Source of the DNA: Silicimonas sp.
GTDB taxonomy: Bacteria > Pseudomonadota > Alphaproteobacteria > Rhodobacterales > Rhodobacteraceae
Assembly (NCBI GenBank): GCA_022824525.1
Contig: JAJDZT010000089.1
Span: 1-64,000 of the forward strand
Reading direction: 5' to 3'
DNA: 64,000 nucleotides
In this document: piece by piece, positions 17,882-26,633 of the stretch
Position numbering within the stretch: the first letter of the stretch is position 1
How the letters are laid out: every line of letters begins with the position of its first letter
Position numbers and translations under genes: made by a program
Notes under the pieces: generated by a model
Database searches by the model: none
Told to the model about the DNA's origin: nothing
Seen by the model: the letters and a program-made list of their open reading frames with translations, nothing else

Positions 17882-19177
17882 ATGGAAAAAACGCCGCTAA
17901 CAGGATCTCGCATACGCTCCTACCGGGTTGATCGGGGGATGCGGCAGGCCGAATTGGCTCGCGCTTGCGAAATTTCACCAAGCTATTTGAATCTGATTGA
18001 ACACAATAGACGGCGGATTGGCGGTGGGCTTCTCGTGCGCATTGCACGTGCCCTCGATGTGGACCCCGGTTATCTCAGCGGTGTTGCCGAGGTGCGGCTC
18101 GCGGCAGAGATCGATGCAGCTGCCGAAACGCATTCGGAAGTGGCTCCGGAGCGCGGACAAGCCGAAGACCTTGCCGCGCGTTTCCCGGGCTGGTCCCGTT
18201 TGATTGCGCGGCAATACCGGGAAAACCGCCGGCTAGAGGAGGTCATTGAACGTCTCGGCGACAGGCTGACCCACGATCCCTATCTTTCGGCATCGATGCA
18301 CAACGTGTTGACCAGCGTCACGGCCATTCGTTCGGCAAGCGCCATCCTTGCACAAGGCGACGACATTGAACCCGAATGGGAAGCGCGGTTTCACCGAAAC
18401 ATATATGAAGACAGCCAGAAACTGACGGAAGCGGCAGAGGCATTGGTCAGTTACCTCGATCGCGAGTCCGGACAGGACAGCGACGGAAGCCTTCCGCAGG
18501 AAAACCTCGATCGTTGGCTGGAAGGAATGCATTGGAGGTTCGATGCGCTTGAAGGCAATGCGCAGGCAACCCCGGCTGAGATTGTCGAGGCGGCAGAAGA
18601 GTTGAAGACAAATGCAGCACGTGATCTCGCGCACGCATATCTTGCACAATACGCCAAGGATGCGGCACGCGTGCCGCTTGATGTGTTGATTTCCTCTCTG
18701 GAAGACGGTGAACGGGCCGCTGAGATTGCACACCGGACCGGCGCCAACCTTTCCACGGTGTTTCGTCGACTGGCTGTCTTGAGATCGGACGAGACCCCTT
18801 GCGGTGACGTTTATGGTCTTGTCGGGTGCGACGCATCGGGAACACTGACATTCAGGAAGCCTATACCGGGGTTCGATTTGCCACGGTTCAGTGCCGCTTG
18901 TCCGTTCTGGCCGCTGTATCGTGCATTGCAGGTGCCCAACACGTTCATCGAAGACACGCTAAAGATGGCCGGACGCGACGAGGGCAGGTTTCAAGCGGAG
19001 GCGTTTGCCGAAACAAAATATCCGCAGGGATTTGGCGGACCATCCGTGACCGAAGCCTGGATGCTGTTGCGCCCGATCATGGACAATCCACCAAAGGCCC
19101 TTCAGGTGGGCACTTCGTGCAGGATTTGTCCTGTGCCGGAGTGTTTTGGGCGCCGCGAACCGTCGGTCTTCGCATAA
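17882..19177 (+). CDS. XRE/ScfR-type regulator with an embedded histidine-kinase DHp-like domain
   Basis: The 431-residue product has an N-terminal XRE helix-turn-helix (about residues 8-66, QAELARACEISPSYLNLIEH). A central segment (about 130-195) matches a histidine-kinase dimerisation/phospho-acceptor hairpin, with H140 in the acceptor position. The C-terminal region ends in the short-chain-fatty-acyl-regulator (ScfR, DUF2083) cysteine motif GTSCRICPVPECFGRREPS. Relatives such as RamB and PccR control acetate or propionate genes and are thought to sense acyl-CoA. No CA (ATPase) domain is present, so it cannot autophosphorylate in the usual way. It leads an operon with a receiver, a small membrane protein and an SLC5 histidine kinase, divergent from ABC-acs. 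Confidence 0.85.
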   Translation: MEKTPLTGSRIRSYRVDRGMRQAELARACEISPSYLNLIEHNRRRIGGGLLVRIARALDVDPGYLSGVAEVRLAAEIDAAAETHSEVAPERGQAEDLAARFPGWSRLIARQYRENRRLEEVIERLGDRLTHDPYLSASMHNVLTSVTAIRSASAILAQGDDIEPEWEARFHRNIYEDSQKLTEAAEALVSYLDRESGQDSDGSLPQENLDRWLEGMHWRFDALEGNAQATPAEIVEAAEELKTNAARDLAHAYLAQYAKDAARVPLDVLISSLEDGERAAEIAHRTGANLSTVFRRLAVLRSDETPCGDVYGLVGCDASGTLTFRKPIPGFDLPRFSAACPFWPLYRALQVPNTFIEDTLKMAGRDEGRFQAEAFAETKYPQGFGGPSVTEAWMLLRPIMDNPPKALQVGTSCRICPVPECFGRREPSVFA

Positions 19178-19269
19178 TGAAAGATAAGCCAACCTTTGAC
19201 ACCCAAAATGGCATCCGCGATAGTCGTCCTCGCACCAATGGGGTCGTGGTCCGCGGGAGGGGATCAACG

Positions 19270-19638
19270 GTGGAAGAACGAAAGGTCCTTTTGATCGAGG
19301 ACGAACCGAACATCATCGAAGCGATCCGTTTCATCCTGTCTCGCGACGGGTGGCGTGTCGATACGCATTCAGACGGGAAGTCGGCCGTCGAAGCGGTGCG
19401 CGAGCGTGCCCCCGATTTGATCATTCTGGACGTCATGCTGCCCAACCGATCCGGCTATGACATTCTGAACGATCTCAGGGGCGCGGAAGAGACGCATGAT
19501 GTGCCTGTGCTGATGCTTACGGCGCGGGGACAGACGAAGGATCGAGAACTGGCCGAGAGACTAGGTGCCAGCCGGTTTATGACAAAGCCGTTTTCGAACC
19601 GCGAAATTCTTGAGACCGTGCGCGAACTGGTGGGCTGA
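19270..19638 (+). CDS. Stand-alone receiver-domain response regulator
   Basis: The 122-residue product is a complete CheY-like receiver and nothing more. It has the acidic pocket E10-D11-E12, phospho-acceptor D54 (LIILDVMLPNRSG), T84 (LMLTARG) and K106 (FMTKPF). It has no DNA-binding or enzymatic output domain. I chose the GTG at 19270, preceded by GGGAGGGG. An ATG at 19177 overlapping the XRE stop (TAATG) would add 31 residues of low-complexity sequence without a ribosome-binding site. The stop overlaps the next gene's ATG (TGATG). The cognate kinase is probably the SLC5-HK two genes on. Confidence 0.9.
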   Translation: MEERKVLLIEDEPNIIEAIRFILSRDGWRVDTHSDGKSAVEAVRERAPDLIILDVMLPNRSGYDILNDLRGAEETHDVPVLMLTARGQTKDRELAERLGASRFMTKPFSNREILETVRELVG

Positions 19639-19904
19639 TGGCAGAGCGTGGTGAGCCTCTCTTTCTGGCGCGCGACAGTTATCGACAGCGCCGGCTGGCG
19701 GACGCCGCACGGCTGCTGCCGGTGCTTGGCGTGGTGCTGCTCTTGTTGCCGGGGTTCATCACCATCACCGTGGACGCGATCATTTACATCTTTTCGGTTT
19801 GGGCCGCATTGATCGTGGCCATCGGTCTCATGTCGCGCCATTTGGCCAGACGCGGTCCGCTAGACGATGCGGACAACGCTTTGGGCGATGACGGCGAGCG
19901 CTGA
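19638..19904 (+). CDS. Small two-TM membrane protein in the signalling operon
   Basis: The 88-residue product has two hydrophobic segments (about 26-42 LLPVLGVVLLLLPGFITI and 46-66) and a polar C-terminus rich in Asp. Its ATG overlaps the receiver stop, and its stop lies 12 nt before the kinase start, so it is translated with them. I recognise no family. Its fixed place between a receiver and a membrane kinase suggests an accessory subunit of the sensor, which is inference. Confidence 0.75.
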   Translation: MAERGEPLFLARDSYRQRRLADAARLLPVLGVVLLLLPGFITITVDAIIYIFSVWAALIVAIGLMSRHLARRGPLDDADNALGDDGER

Positions 19905-19916
19905 GGCGCAAGTCCC

Positions 19917-22583
19917 ATGTCCTTTGATCTCCTCGCTCTCGTCTGTGCATCTTACGTGATCGGTCTTTTCGCGATTGCCTTCTGGGCCGACAAGCGCGCG
20001 GAGGCGGGTCAGTCGAGTTGGCTGAACTCTCCTTTGATCTACACGCTGTCGCTGTCTATCTACTGCACCGCCTGGACGTTTTACGGGGCGGTCGGCTACG
20101 CGGCACGGTCGGGCATGGAGTTCGTGACGATCTATCTGGGACCGACGCTCGTCATGGTAGGGTGGTGGCTTCTTTTGCGCCGTTTGGTCCGGATCGGCCG
20201 AACGCAACGGATCACATCGATCGCCGACCTGATTTCATCGCGCTACGGGAAGTCCAACCTGATCGGTGTGTTGGTCACCTTGCTCGCCGTTGTCGGCACC
20301 ATGCCGTACATCGCGCTTCAGCTGCAGTCCGTGACGCTCAGTTTCGACGTGTTCTCGGCCAATCCAGGTGAAGGGCTTAACCAAACGGCCTTCGTGGTGG
20401 CCGCCGGACTGGCCGCATTCACCATTCTCTTCGGGACGCGCAACCTCGACATGAATGCGCGCCACCATGGGGTGGTGATCGCCATTGCTGTGGAAGCCGT
20501 TGTCAAACTCGTTGCCTTGCTGGCCGTCGGTATCTTCGTGGTCTTCATCCTTGCGGGCGGCCCGGGATCGATGATGGACGTGATCTCGGCGTCTCCGATT
20601 GCGGAACAGTCGATCCGGCCCGAGCGCTGGACAGTACTGATCGCGCTTTCGGCGATGGCGTTCATCTGCCTCCCGCGCATGTTCCAGGTGATGGTTGTCG
20701 AGAACTATGACGAACGTCATCTCGCAACCGCCAGTTGGGCTTTCCCGTTGTATCTGTTCCTGATGAGCTTGTTCGTTGTGCCCATCGCGGCAATTGGGCT
20801 CAATGTCCTGCCGGACGAGGCGAACCCGGACCTGTTCGTTTTGACGGTCCCGCTGGAGTTCGACCGCGACGCCTTGGCGCTGCTTGCATTCCTTGGCGGG
20901 TTCTCTTCGGCGACGTCCATGGTGATCGTGGCGGCCATCGCGGTATCGACCATGGTCTCGAACCATGTCGTCATGCCGATCTGGCTTTCGCAGCGGCAGG
21001 GTGGTGCAACGGTCTCAGGCGACGTCCGTTCGGTCGTCACTCTGTCCCGCCGCCTGTCCATCGCCGGTTTGCTCGCCCTGGGCTATCTCTACTACGTCTT
21101 TTCAGGGGGAGGCGGTGCACTGGCCGCCATCGGTCTGATTGCGTTTACCGGGATGGCACAAGTGATGCCCGCACTGGTCGGAGCGATCTTCTGGCGAGGC
21201 GCGACGCGATATGGCGCTGCCGCCGGCATCACCGTTGGCTTTACAGTCTGGCTTTGGTCGTCATTTTTGCCAAGCTTCGGGGCCGGTGGGATCATCTCGG
21301 CTGACGTCTTCGAGAACGGGCCGTTCGGAATTGGCATGCTGCGCCCGCAGGCGCTGTTCGGCATCGATGGGCTTGATCCCCTTGTGCACGCCGTATTCTG
21401 GTCGTTGTTGCTGAACACGTTTGCCTTTTGCCTTGTCTCTCTGCTCACGCTGCCGACACCGCTTGAACGGCTTCAAGGGGCAACTTTCGTCAATGTCTTT
21501 CGCTATTCCGAGAACGCCCCCGGATGGACGGGCGGTGCCGCCGAGGCGGAAGATCTTTTGATGATGTCGCAGCGCATTTTGGGTGGTCGCGAAGCGCAGG
21601 ACCTGTTCATTTCCGAGGCCCAAAGCCAAGGGAAGGAAGGGTATCTGCCAGATGTGACGCCTGCCTTTCTTGAGCGTCTGGAGCGCGAGATGGCGGGGTC
21701 TGTGGGCGGTGCCACGGCACATGCCATGTTGATGCAGATCACAGGGGGCGAGGCGGTCTCGGTCGAGGATCTGATCAAGGTTGCGGACGAGGCGCAGCAA
21801 ATTCTGGAGTATTCAAGCCAGCTCGAAGCGAAAAGTGCCGAGTTGGGGCGAACTGCCGATCAATTGCAGCAGGCAAACGAAAAGCTTGTCGCACTTTCCG
21901 TGCAAAAGGACGGCTTCTTGAGCCAGATTAGTCATGAGTTGCGGACGCCGATGACGTCGATCCGGTCCTTCAGTGAAATCCTGATGCAAGGTGAGAACAT
22001 GTCGTCGGGAGAACGGCAGCGCTATAGTCAGATCATTCACGACGAAGCCATCCGTTTAACGCGTCTGTTGGATGACCTGCTTGATCTCAGCGTCCTCGAG
22101 AACGGTCAGGTTACCCTGAACGAGCGAAGCGAGATGCTCGACGCCATTCTGGACCGCGCGATTGCAGCCACGGCCACACCGGAACAGTATATCGAGATTC
22201 AACGCGAACCACCGATGGAAGCTGTTCCGTTATTTACGGACGGCGACCGGTTGGCTCAGGTTTTTATCAATCTCATCAGCAATGCCGGGAAGTATTGCGA
22301 TGCGGAAGAACCGAAGCTGCAGATCGAAGTTCATATGCTCGATGGTCGGCGTGTTGTGGATTTCATCGACAACGGGACTGGCGTGCCGCCAGACGTGCAG
22401 AAGGTCATGTTCGAAAAGTTTGCGCGCGGCACCGATCACCGCGCCGCCGGTGGAGCCGGGCTGGGGCTGGCGATTTGTCGTGAAGTCATGAAACGCCTTG
22501 GAGGCGATGTAATCTACCTTCCTGATCGGGAAGGCTCGGCGTTTCGTGTGGTCCTGCCGGAAGCGCGTCAGGCTGCCGCTTAA
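19917..22583 (+). CDS. SLC5 (PutP-type)-STAC-histidine kinase, CrbS/CbrA-like
   Basis: The 888-residue sensor has an N-terminal sodium:solute-symporter-like region of about 13 membrane segments (residues 1-500). A STAC-like segment follows (about 544-633, around FLERLEREMAGSVGGATAHA), then a short coiled coil. A DHp domain has acceptor H673 in ISHELRTPMTSIRSFSEIL. A HATPase domain has its N box near 782 (FINLISNAGKYC), G1 DFIDNGTGVP near 815 and G2 GGAGLGLAICREV near 845. CrbS and CbrA have this layout; CrbS/CrbR controls acs in Vibrio and Pseudomonas. There is no C-terminal receiver. The operon supplies a separate receiver and an XRE regulator with a DHp-like domain. Confidence 0.9.
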   Translation: MSFDLLALVCASYVIGLFAIAFWADKRAEAGQSSWLNSPLIYTLSLSIYCTAWTFYGAVGYAARSGMEFVTIYLGPTLVMVGWWLLLRRLVRIGRTQRITSIADLISSRYGKSNLIGVLVTLLAVVGTMPYIALQLQSVTLSFDVFSANPGEGLNQTAFVVAAGLAAFTILFGTRNLDMNARHHGVVIAIAVEAVVKLVALLAVGIFVVFILAGGPGSMMDVISASPIAEQSIRPERWTVLIALSAMAFICLPRMFQVMVVENYDERHLATASWAFPLYLFLMSLFVVPIAAIGLNVLPDEANPDLFVLTVPLEFDRDALALLAFLGGFSSATSMVIVAAIAVSTMVSNHVVMPIWLSQRQGGATVSGDVRSVVTLSRRLSIAGLLALGYLYYVFSGGGGALAAIGLIAFTGMAQVMPALVGAIFWRGATRYGAAAGITVGFTVWLWSSFLPSFGAGGIISADVFENGPFGIGMLRPQALFGIDGLDPLVHAVFWSLLLNTFAFCLVSLLTLPTPLERLQGATFVNVFRYSENAPGWTGGAAEAEDLLMMSQRILGGREAQDLFISEAQSQGKEGYLPDVTPAFLERLEREMAGSVGGATAHAMLMQITGGEAVSVEDLIKVADEAQQILEYSSQLEAKSAELGRTADQLQQANEKLVALSVQKDGFLSQISHELRTPMTSIRSFSEILMQGENMSSGERQRYSQIIHDEAIRLTRLLDDLLDLSVLENGQVTLNERSEMLDAILDRAIAATATPEQYIEIQREPPMEAVPLFTDGDRLAQVFINLISNAGKYCDAEEPKLQIEVHMLDGRRVVDFIDNGTGVPPDVQKVMFEKFARGTDHRAAGGAGLGLAICREVMKRLGGDVIYLPDREGSAFRVVLPEARQAAA

Positions 22584-22592
22584 GGTATCGCG

Positions 22593-23105
22593 TCAGAGAT
22601 AACGGGCGCGTTCGCTTCTCAGTCCAAGAAGGTCGAGACGCAGGAAGCTCCGTTCCGAGGCCAAGGAACCGCGATCAGGGCTTCCAGACGGCAGGCTGGC
22701 GATTTCCGCGTTGATGCTTCGTATGCGGTTCTCGATTTCGCGAATTTCCTGCTCGATCCGATTGACGTGAAGACCACGCTCATTGGCACGAAGAAGGCTG
22801 GCTTGCGAAGCTGCCGGACAGACTGGTGACAAATGCTGCCCCCGGCGCCCTTCGCGAAACGCGTTGCTGGGCGTGCAATAGAGCGGCAACCCTTCGGCGC
22901 GGCCTTTTAGCCATTCGGTTTTGTTGGGGCGAATGCCGTACTCATTGCAGGCTTTCGCGTGCTGGAGAATGAAATCCTCCGAACGACCGTTTGCACCGTC
23001 TTCTATGCCGATCGCATGCCAATTCCCCGCGCGACACTCATTTTCAGAAAGTGTGGCGCAGGCGGCAAGCAACAAAAGCGGGGCGGATAGCAAAAGGAAA
23101 CGCAT
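22593..23105 (-). CDS. DUF2799-like lipoprotein
   Basis: The 170-residue product has a lipoprotein signal peptide with lipobox LLAAC (C16). A short Cys/Trp-containing domain follows (NECRAGNWHAIGIEDGANGR, residues about 22-41), matching the DUF2799 pattern, and then a C-terminal helical, probably coiled-coil region (RIEQEIREIENRIRSINAEI). It is likely anchored in the periplasm or outer membrane. The function is unknown. An in-frame ATG at 23123 is an alternative start but would push the signal peptide inward. Confidence 0.75.
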   Translation of the reverse strand: MRFLLLSAPLLLLAACATLSENECRAGNWHAIGIEDGANGRSEDFILQHAKACNEYGIRPNKTEWLKGRAEGLPLYCTPSNAFREGRRGQHLSPVCPAASQASLLRANERGLHVNRIEQEIREIENRIRSINAEIASLPSGSPDRGSLASERSFLRLDLLGLRSERARYL

Positions 23106-23142
23106 GACCAGAGCTTCGCGCATCCGATCGTGTCATGCCATA

Positions 23143-24192
23143 TCAATCGCTGGCAACATGCGCGAGGAAAGTTTCGATGTGTGCGTCCGGGCAGGACCAG
23201 TCGGCGACGATGCGGCAGGAGGCGTGAGCATCGTCCGGCCCCTCCGTCGCGCCGGTTGACGGATAGTATTGCGCCCCTGCGTCTCGAAGCCGTCTGTGTG
23301 CGGCAGACGAGAAACTGGCATAGATCATGTTTGCTTCCGACGGATGAAGCAGCTGGGCCCCGTCGATCCTTTCCAGACCCGACACTACTTTTTGTGCGGC
23401 CGTATTGGCCATCTTTGCCATGTCGAGCCAAAGGTCATCCGTGAGATACGCGTCCATTTGCGCCGACAAGTACCGGCTTTTGGAGAACAGATGCCCTCCG
23501 CGTTTTCGGCGAAGCTCGAATTCCCAGGCAAGCTTTGGATCGAAAATGACAACAGCCTCAGCCCCCATGAGGCCGTTTTTCGTGCCGCCGAAGCTCACGA
23601 TGTCCACGCCTGCGCGCCACGACATGTCTGCAGCAGAACATCCCAGTGAAACCAGCGCGTTGGCAAAGCGCGCGCCATCCAGATGCACCGGAATCCCGTG
23701 GCGCTTTGCAAGCGTGGTGAGTTCGTTCAGATGGTCCAGCCCATAGACCGTGCCACGCTCTGTAACCTGGGTGAGCGACAAAGGCCCCATCTGCGCACCG
23801 TGGACGTTTTCACCCGACTTGCTTTCAAGGACGCGGGCGAGGGCTTCGGGAACCATGCGCGCATCTCTGCTTTCCACCAAAGTGAGCTTCGCGCCGCCCG
23901 TATAGAACTCAGGCGCATTGCACTCGTCTTCCTCGATATGGGCTTCGGGTGTGCAAAAGATGGTCTGGTAGGGTTGGGCTATCGTTGCCAGCGCAAGCGC
24001 GTTGGCCGCTGACCCGGTTGCAGTAAAGTAGACTGCGGCCTCAGGGGCTTCAAAAGCCGTTCGCACCTTTTCGACGGCCCGCGTGGTCCATTCGTCATTC
24101 CCATAAGGCAAGGCCCAGCCGTCATTCGCCGCCTGGAGCGCCTCCATGACGCGCGGATGTACGGGGCCCGAATTGTCAGAGGCGAAGCGCAT
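23143..24192 (-). CDS. ltaE: Low-specificity L-threonine aldolase family PLP enzyme
   Basis: The 349-residue fold-type I PLP enzyme would split L-threonine or L-allo-threonine to glycine and acetaldehyde. Seen: FASDNSGPVHPRV at the N-terminus, PVHLDGARFANAL with the PLP-contacting Asp172, and SFGGTKNGLMGAE with Schiff-base Lys205. The start at 24192 overlaps the stop of the upstream gene (TAATG), indicating translational coupling. The reading frame is open further upstream but only as shadow of that gene. Confidence 0.9.
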   Translation of the reverse strand: MRFASDNSGPVHPRVMEALQAANDGWALPYGNDEWTTRAVEKVRTAFEAPEAAVYFTATGSAANALALATIAQPYQTIFCTPEAHIEEDECNAPEFYTGGAKLTLVESRDARMVPEALARVLESKSGENVHGAQMGPLSLTQVTERGTVYGLDHLNELTTLAKRHGIPVHLDGARFANALVSLGCSAADMSWRAGVDIVSFGGTKNGLMGAEAVVIFDPKLAWEFELRRKRGGHLFSKSRYLSAQMDAYLTDDLWLDMAKMANTAAQKVVSGLERIDGAQLLHPSEANMIYASFSSAAHRRLRDAGAQYYPSTGATEGPDDAHASCRIVADWSCPDAHIETFLAHVASD

Positions 24193-24665
24193 TAGAGATC
24201 CTCGACGATGTGCTCTTCCCACTCCTCTTCCGGCACTTCGAATTCCGGTACCGTCCAGCCTTTGACCGAAACACCGGCCTCGTGGACGGTTTCCGCCGTG
24301 CCCGAAATCAGAGGGTGCCAGTCGTAGAGGGGCTTCTTTTCGTAGACAAGCCGATACGCACAGGTGTGCGGCATCCAGTAGGCTATCTCGGAGATGTTCT
24401 GCGGCGTGAGGACCACGCAATCCGGAACGAACTGCTTGCGAATGTCATATTGCGCGCATCGGCAGGTTTCGCCGTCGAGCAATCGGCAGGCGACACGGGT
24501 AAACGCGATCTCTTTCGTGTCCGGGTCTTCGAGCTTGTTGAGGCAGCATTTCCCGCACCCGTCGCAGAGCGCTTCCCACTCCTTCTGGGTGAGGTTTTTG
24601 AGAGGCACACGCTCCCAGTAGCGGTCGCGGAGACCAGTGCGATCGATGGGGTCGGTCACGGGCAC
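24192..24665 (-). CDS. YcgN/UPF0260-family cysteine-cluster protein
   Basis: The 157-residue product carries the YkgJ/YcgN cysteine cluster CDGCGKCC (C34-C41) and further cysteines in [14 protein letters not shown] and VPDCVVL, a pattern thought to bind metal (Zn or Fe-S). The family is widespread in proteobacteria with no established function. It starts at a GTG with GAGG just upstream. Its stop overlaps the ltaE start. Confidence 0.85.
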   Translation of the reverse strand: MPVTDPIDRTGLRDRYWERVPLKNLTQKEWEALCDGCGKCCLNKLEDPDTKEIAFTRVACRLLDGETCRCAQYDIRKQFVPDCVVLTPQNISEIAYWMPHTCAYRLVYEKKPLYDWHPLISGTAETVHEAGVSVKGWTVPEFEVPEEEWEEHIVEDL

Positions 24666-24791
24666 ATCGCCTCAATCGTGGCATCGGTACGACGTCGGTG
24701 TTTACGTCGGTATTGCGTCGGTGCGAAGTTTGGCTCCATGGATACGGTGTGCCGGAATTGCGCGCGGACCGGAAGAGGCTTCTCCCTCCAT

Positions 24792-25439
24792 TCACGCCTC
24801 GGTCGCAATGTGAACGCGCGCGGTTTGGCCTTCACCGGTTATTGTGTAGAGTTCAGGTCGGTTCGCCAGATACGGCTTCCACTTCTTCTCTGGCTGATCA
24901 CTAATTTTGACTTCGTGTTTGATGCGCATAATGCCGTTCAGTTGCGTTACGAGTATCCCTTTCTTTCCGGCCTGTTCCAAAGCGGCGCGTATCGTTCTGT
25001 CGAGCTTCGGCAGACTCTCGGTTGATGTTTTGACCTTTGGTGGTTCGAGTTCGTCGAATTCACTGCAAGAGAGGCGAAACTCATTGGGTGCCTTCGATTC
25101 TCCAAGGCCCAGAACATGGAAACCCAACTCTCTCAAGGTGTGTGATGCATGAGAAAAGTCTCGGTCGGACGAGACTATTGCGAAAGCCTCTATCCCATCG
25201 CGCAAGGCGAACTTAATGGCTTCTATGGAAAGCAAAATATCCGCACCATTTTTGGAACCTCCCACGGCAATGGGTTTGAAGCTGGCAGCGGAAGACCAGG
25301 ATGCGATCGAGTTTGTGGTTCCGTAGACTCTGCGAACTTGTGCGGTGCCAAGGGACTTCGCTTTTCTTAAGATTTGGCCAGCAAACGACGCCGGAACGTT
25401 GTCTCCATCGACGAGAATGGCAGCTTTTGAGAATGACAT
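24792..25439 (-). CDS. NYN-domain (PIN-like) putative RNase with LOTUS-like C-terminus
   Basis: The 215-residue product has an N-terminal NYN/LabA fold with the expected acidic cluster: D11 and D13 (ILVDGDNVP), D67 (KNGADILL), and D92 and D94 (VSSDRDFSHA). These residues form the metal site of the PIN-like nucleases. A C-terminal segment (about 140-210, GILVTQLNGIMRIKH to YLANRPELYTI) resembles an OST-HTH/LOTUS RNA-binding domain. The likely role is RNA cleavage or binding. It is isolated, with non-coding flanks of 126 and 92 bp, and appears less GC-rich than neighbours. Confidence 0.8.
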   Translation of the reverse strand: MSFSKAAILVDGDNVPASFAGQILRKAKSLGTAQVRRVYGTTNSIASWSSAASFKPIAVGGSKNGADILLSIEAIKFALRDGIEAFAIVSSDRDFSHASHTLRELGFHVLGLGESKAPNEFRLSCSEFDELEPPKVKTSTESLPKLDRTIRAALEQAGKKGILVTQLNGIMRIKHEVKISDQPEKKWKPYLANRPELYTITGEGQTARVHIATEA

Positions 25440-25531
25440 AGTGAAAAGGCCGTTTTGTAATACGTTGATTACACGGAGCTAGAAGCAAATTTGGGCGATT
25501 TGGAGGCTGTGAGAACGCAATATGTGGTGAA

Positions 25532-26458
25532 TTACGTCCCCAGGATCTCCCGCGCCCTTGCGCTGTCGGCGTCCATCTGGGTGATCAGGGCATCGAGGCT
25601 GTCGAACTTCTCTTCCGGGCGGAGGTACGCGACAAGGGCGACGGAAAGCTCGGCCCCGTAAAGATCGCCGCGGAAATCAAACACGAAGGTTTCGATGTTC
25701 GGGTGATTTTCGCCGAACATGGGTCGCACGCCGGCCGAGGCCACGCCGTGATACTGGCCCCGGTGCTCACCGGTCAGCACATCGACCTTTACGGCATAGA
25801 CGCCGAACTTGGGGGGGTGCAGGCCATCGATCGACATGTTGGCGGTCGGATATCCTAGCTCGCGCCCCCGTTGATCCCCACGGATCACTTCGCCCTCGAT
25901 GCGGTGCAGATGGCCGAGCATGGTCGCGGCGTCTTCCGGGCGTCCGTCTGAAAGCGCTTCGCGGATCTTCGTCGACGAGACCGCGATGCCCTTCGTTTCA
26001 ATCAGGTCGGCGACAGTCACGCCAAAGCCGAGTTCCGGACCGAGTTTCTGCAGCAGATCGGTGTCGCCCGCGCGATCCTTGCCAAAACAGAAATCGGCAC
26101 CGACAGTGACATGCTTCAGGCCAAGTTCACCGGCAAGAACATCGGTGCAGAATTCTTCCGGCGTCAGGTTCGCCATCCGGTCGTTGAACCGGAGTTCATA
26201 GAGCCGCTCGACGCCGAGGCTTTCGAGCCGGTGCGCCCTGGCCGCCGAGTTCATCAGTCGGAAAGCAGGCGCATTCGGTGCAAAGAACTCTCGGGGATGG
26301 GGCTCGAAGGTGACGACGCCCAAAGGGGCCGACGCTGCGTTCGCGGCAACCTTGAGGATGGCCTGATGGCCAAGATGCACGCCGTCGAAATTCCCGATGG
26401 CGGCAGAAGCGCCCCGGTCGGCGTCATCCATATAGGTGGTGTCACGGAGGTGGCGCAT
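25532..26458 (-). CDS. ribF: Bifunctional riboflavin kinase/FAD synthetase
   Basis: RibF phosphorylates riboflavin to FMN and adenylates FMN to FAD. The 308-residue product has the adenylyltransferase motif AAIGNFDGVHLGHQ and the C-terminal kinase domain (GYPTANMS, KFGVYAVKV). The start MRHLRDTTYM at 26458 matches the family's usual N-terminus. The frame is open upstream for some 25 codons of Pro-rich sequence with no ribosome-binding site. It is a monocistronic gene. Confidence 0.95.
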   Translation of the reverse strand: MRHLRDTTYMDDADRGASAAIGNFDGVHLGHQAILKVAANAASAPLGVVTFEPHPREFFAPNAPAFRLMNSAARAHRLESLGVERLYELRFNDRMANLTPEEFCTDVLAGELGLKHVTVGADFCFGKDRAGDTDLLQKLGPELGFGVTVADLIETKGIAVSSTKIREALSDGRPEDAATMLGHLHRIEGEVIRGDQRGRELGYPTANMSIDGLHPPKFGVYAVKVDVLTGEHRGQYHGVASAGVRPMFGENHPNIETFVFDFRGDLYGAELSVALVAYLRPEEKFDSLDALITQMDADSARAREILGT

Positions 26459-26633
26459 GGGGGAGGGCGTAGCGTGGCGAAGAGGGACGGGCAAGGGGGG
26501 ATAGCGTGTCGGCTGTGCGGATGGAGCTGACATTGGCACGCATGCGGTTTCTTCGAAGATGCCGCGTTGAAATTGCGGGGATCAATGTGCCACGCGGGAG
26601 CCGTTGGTCATCACGGTGTTGAAGACCTGTGGG

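Noticed and set aside
18826..19638. 270-residue version of the receiver protein
   Set aside because: The extra N-terminus overlaps the XRE gene in another frame. The GTG at 19270 has a strong ribosome-binding site and gives a normal receiver.
24680..24716. Three spaced cgtcggt copies between ycgN-like and NYN genes
   Set aside because: The repeats are short and GC-biased, and the spacing is irregular; chance is likely.
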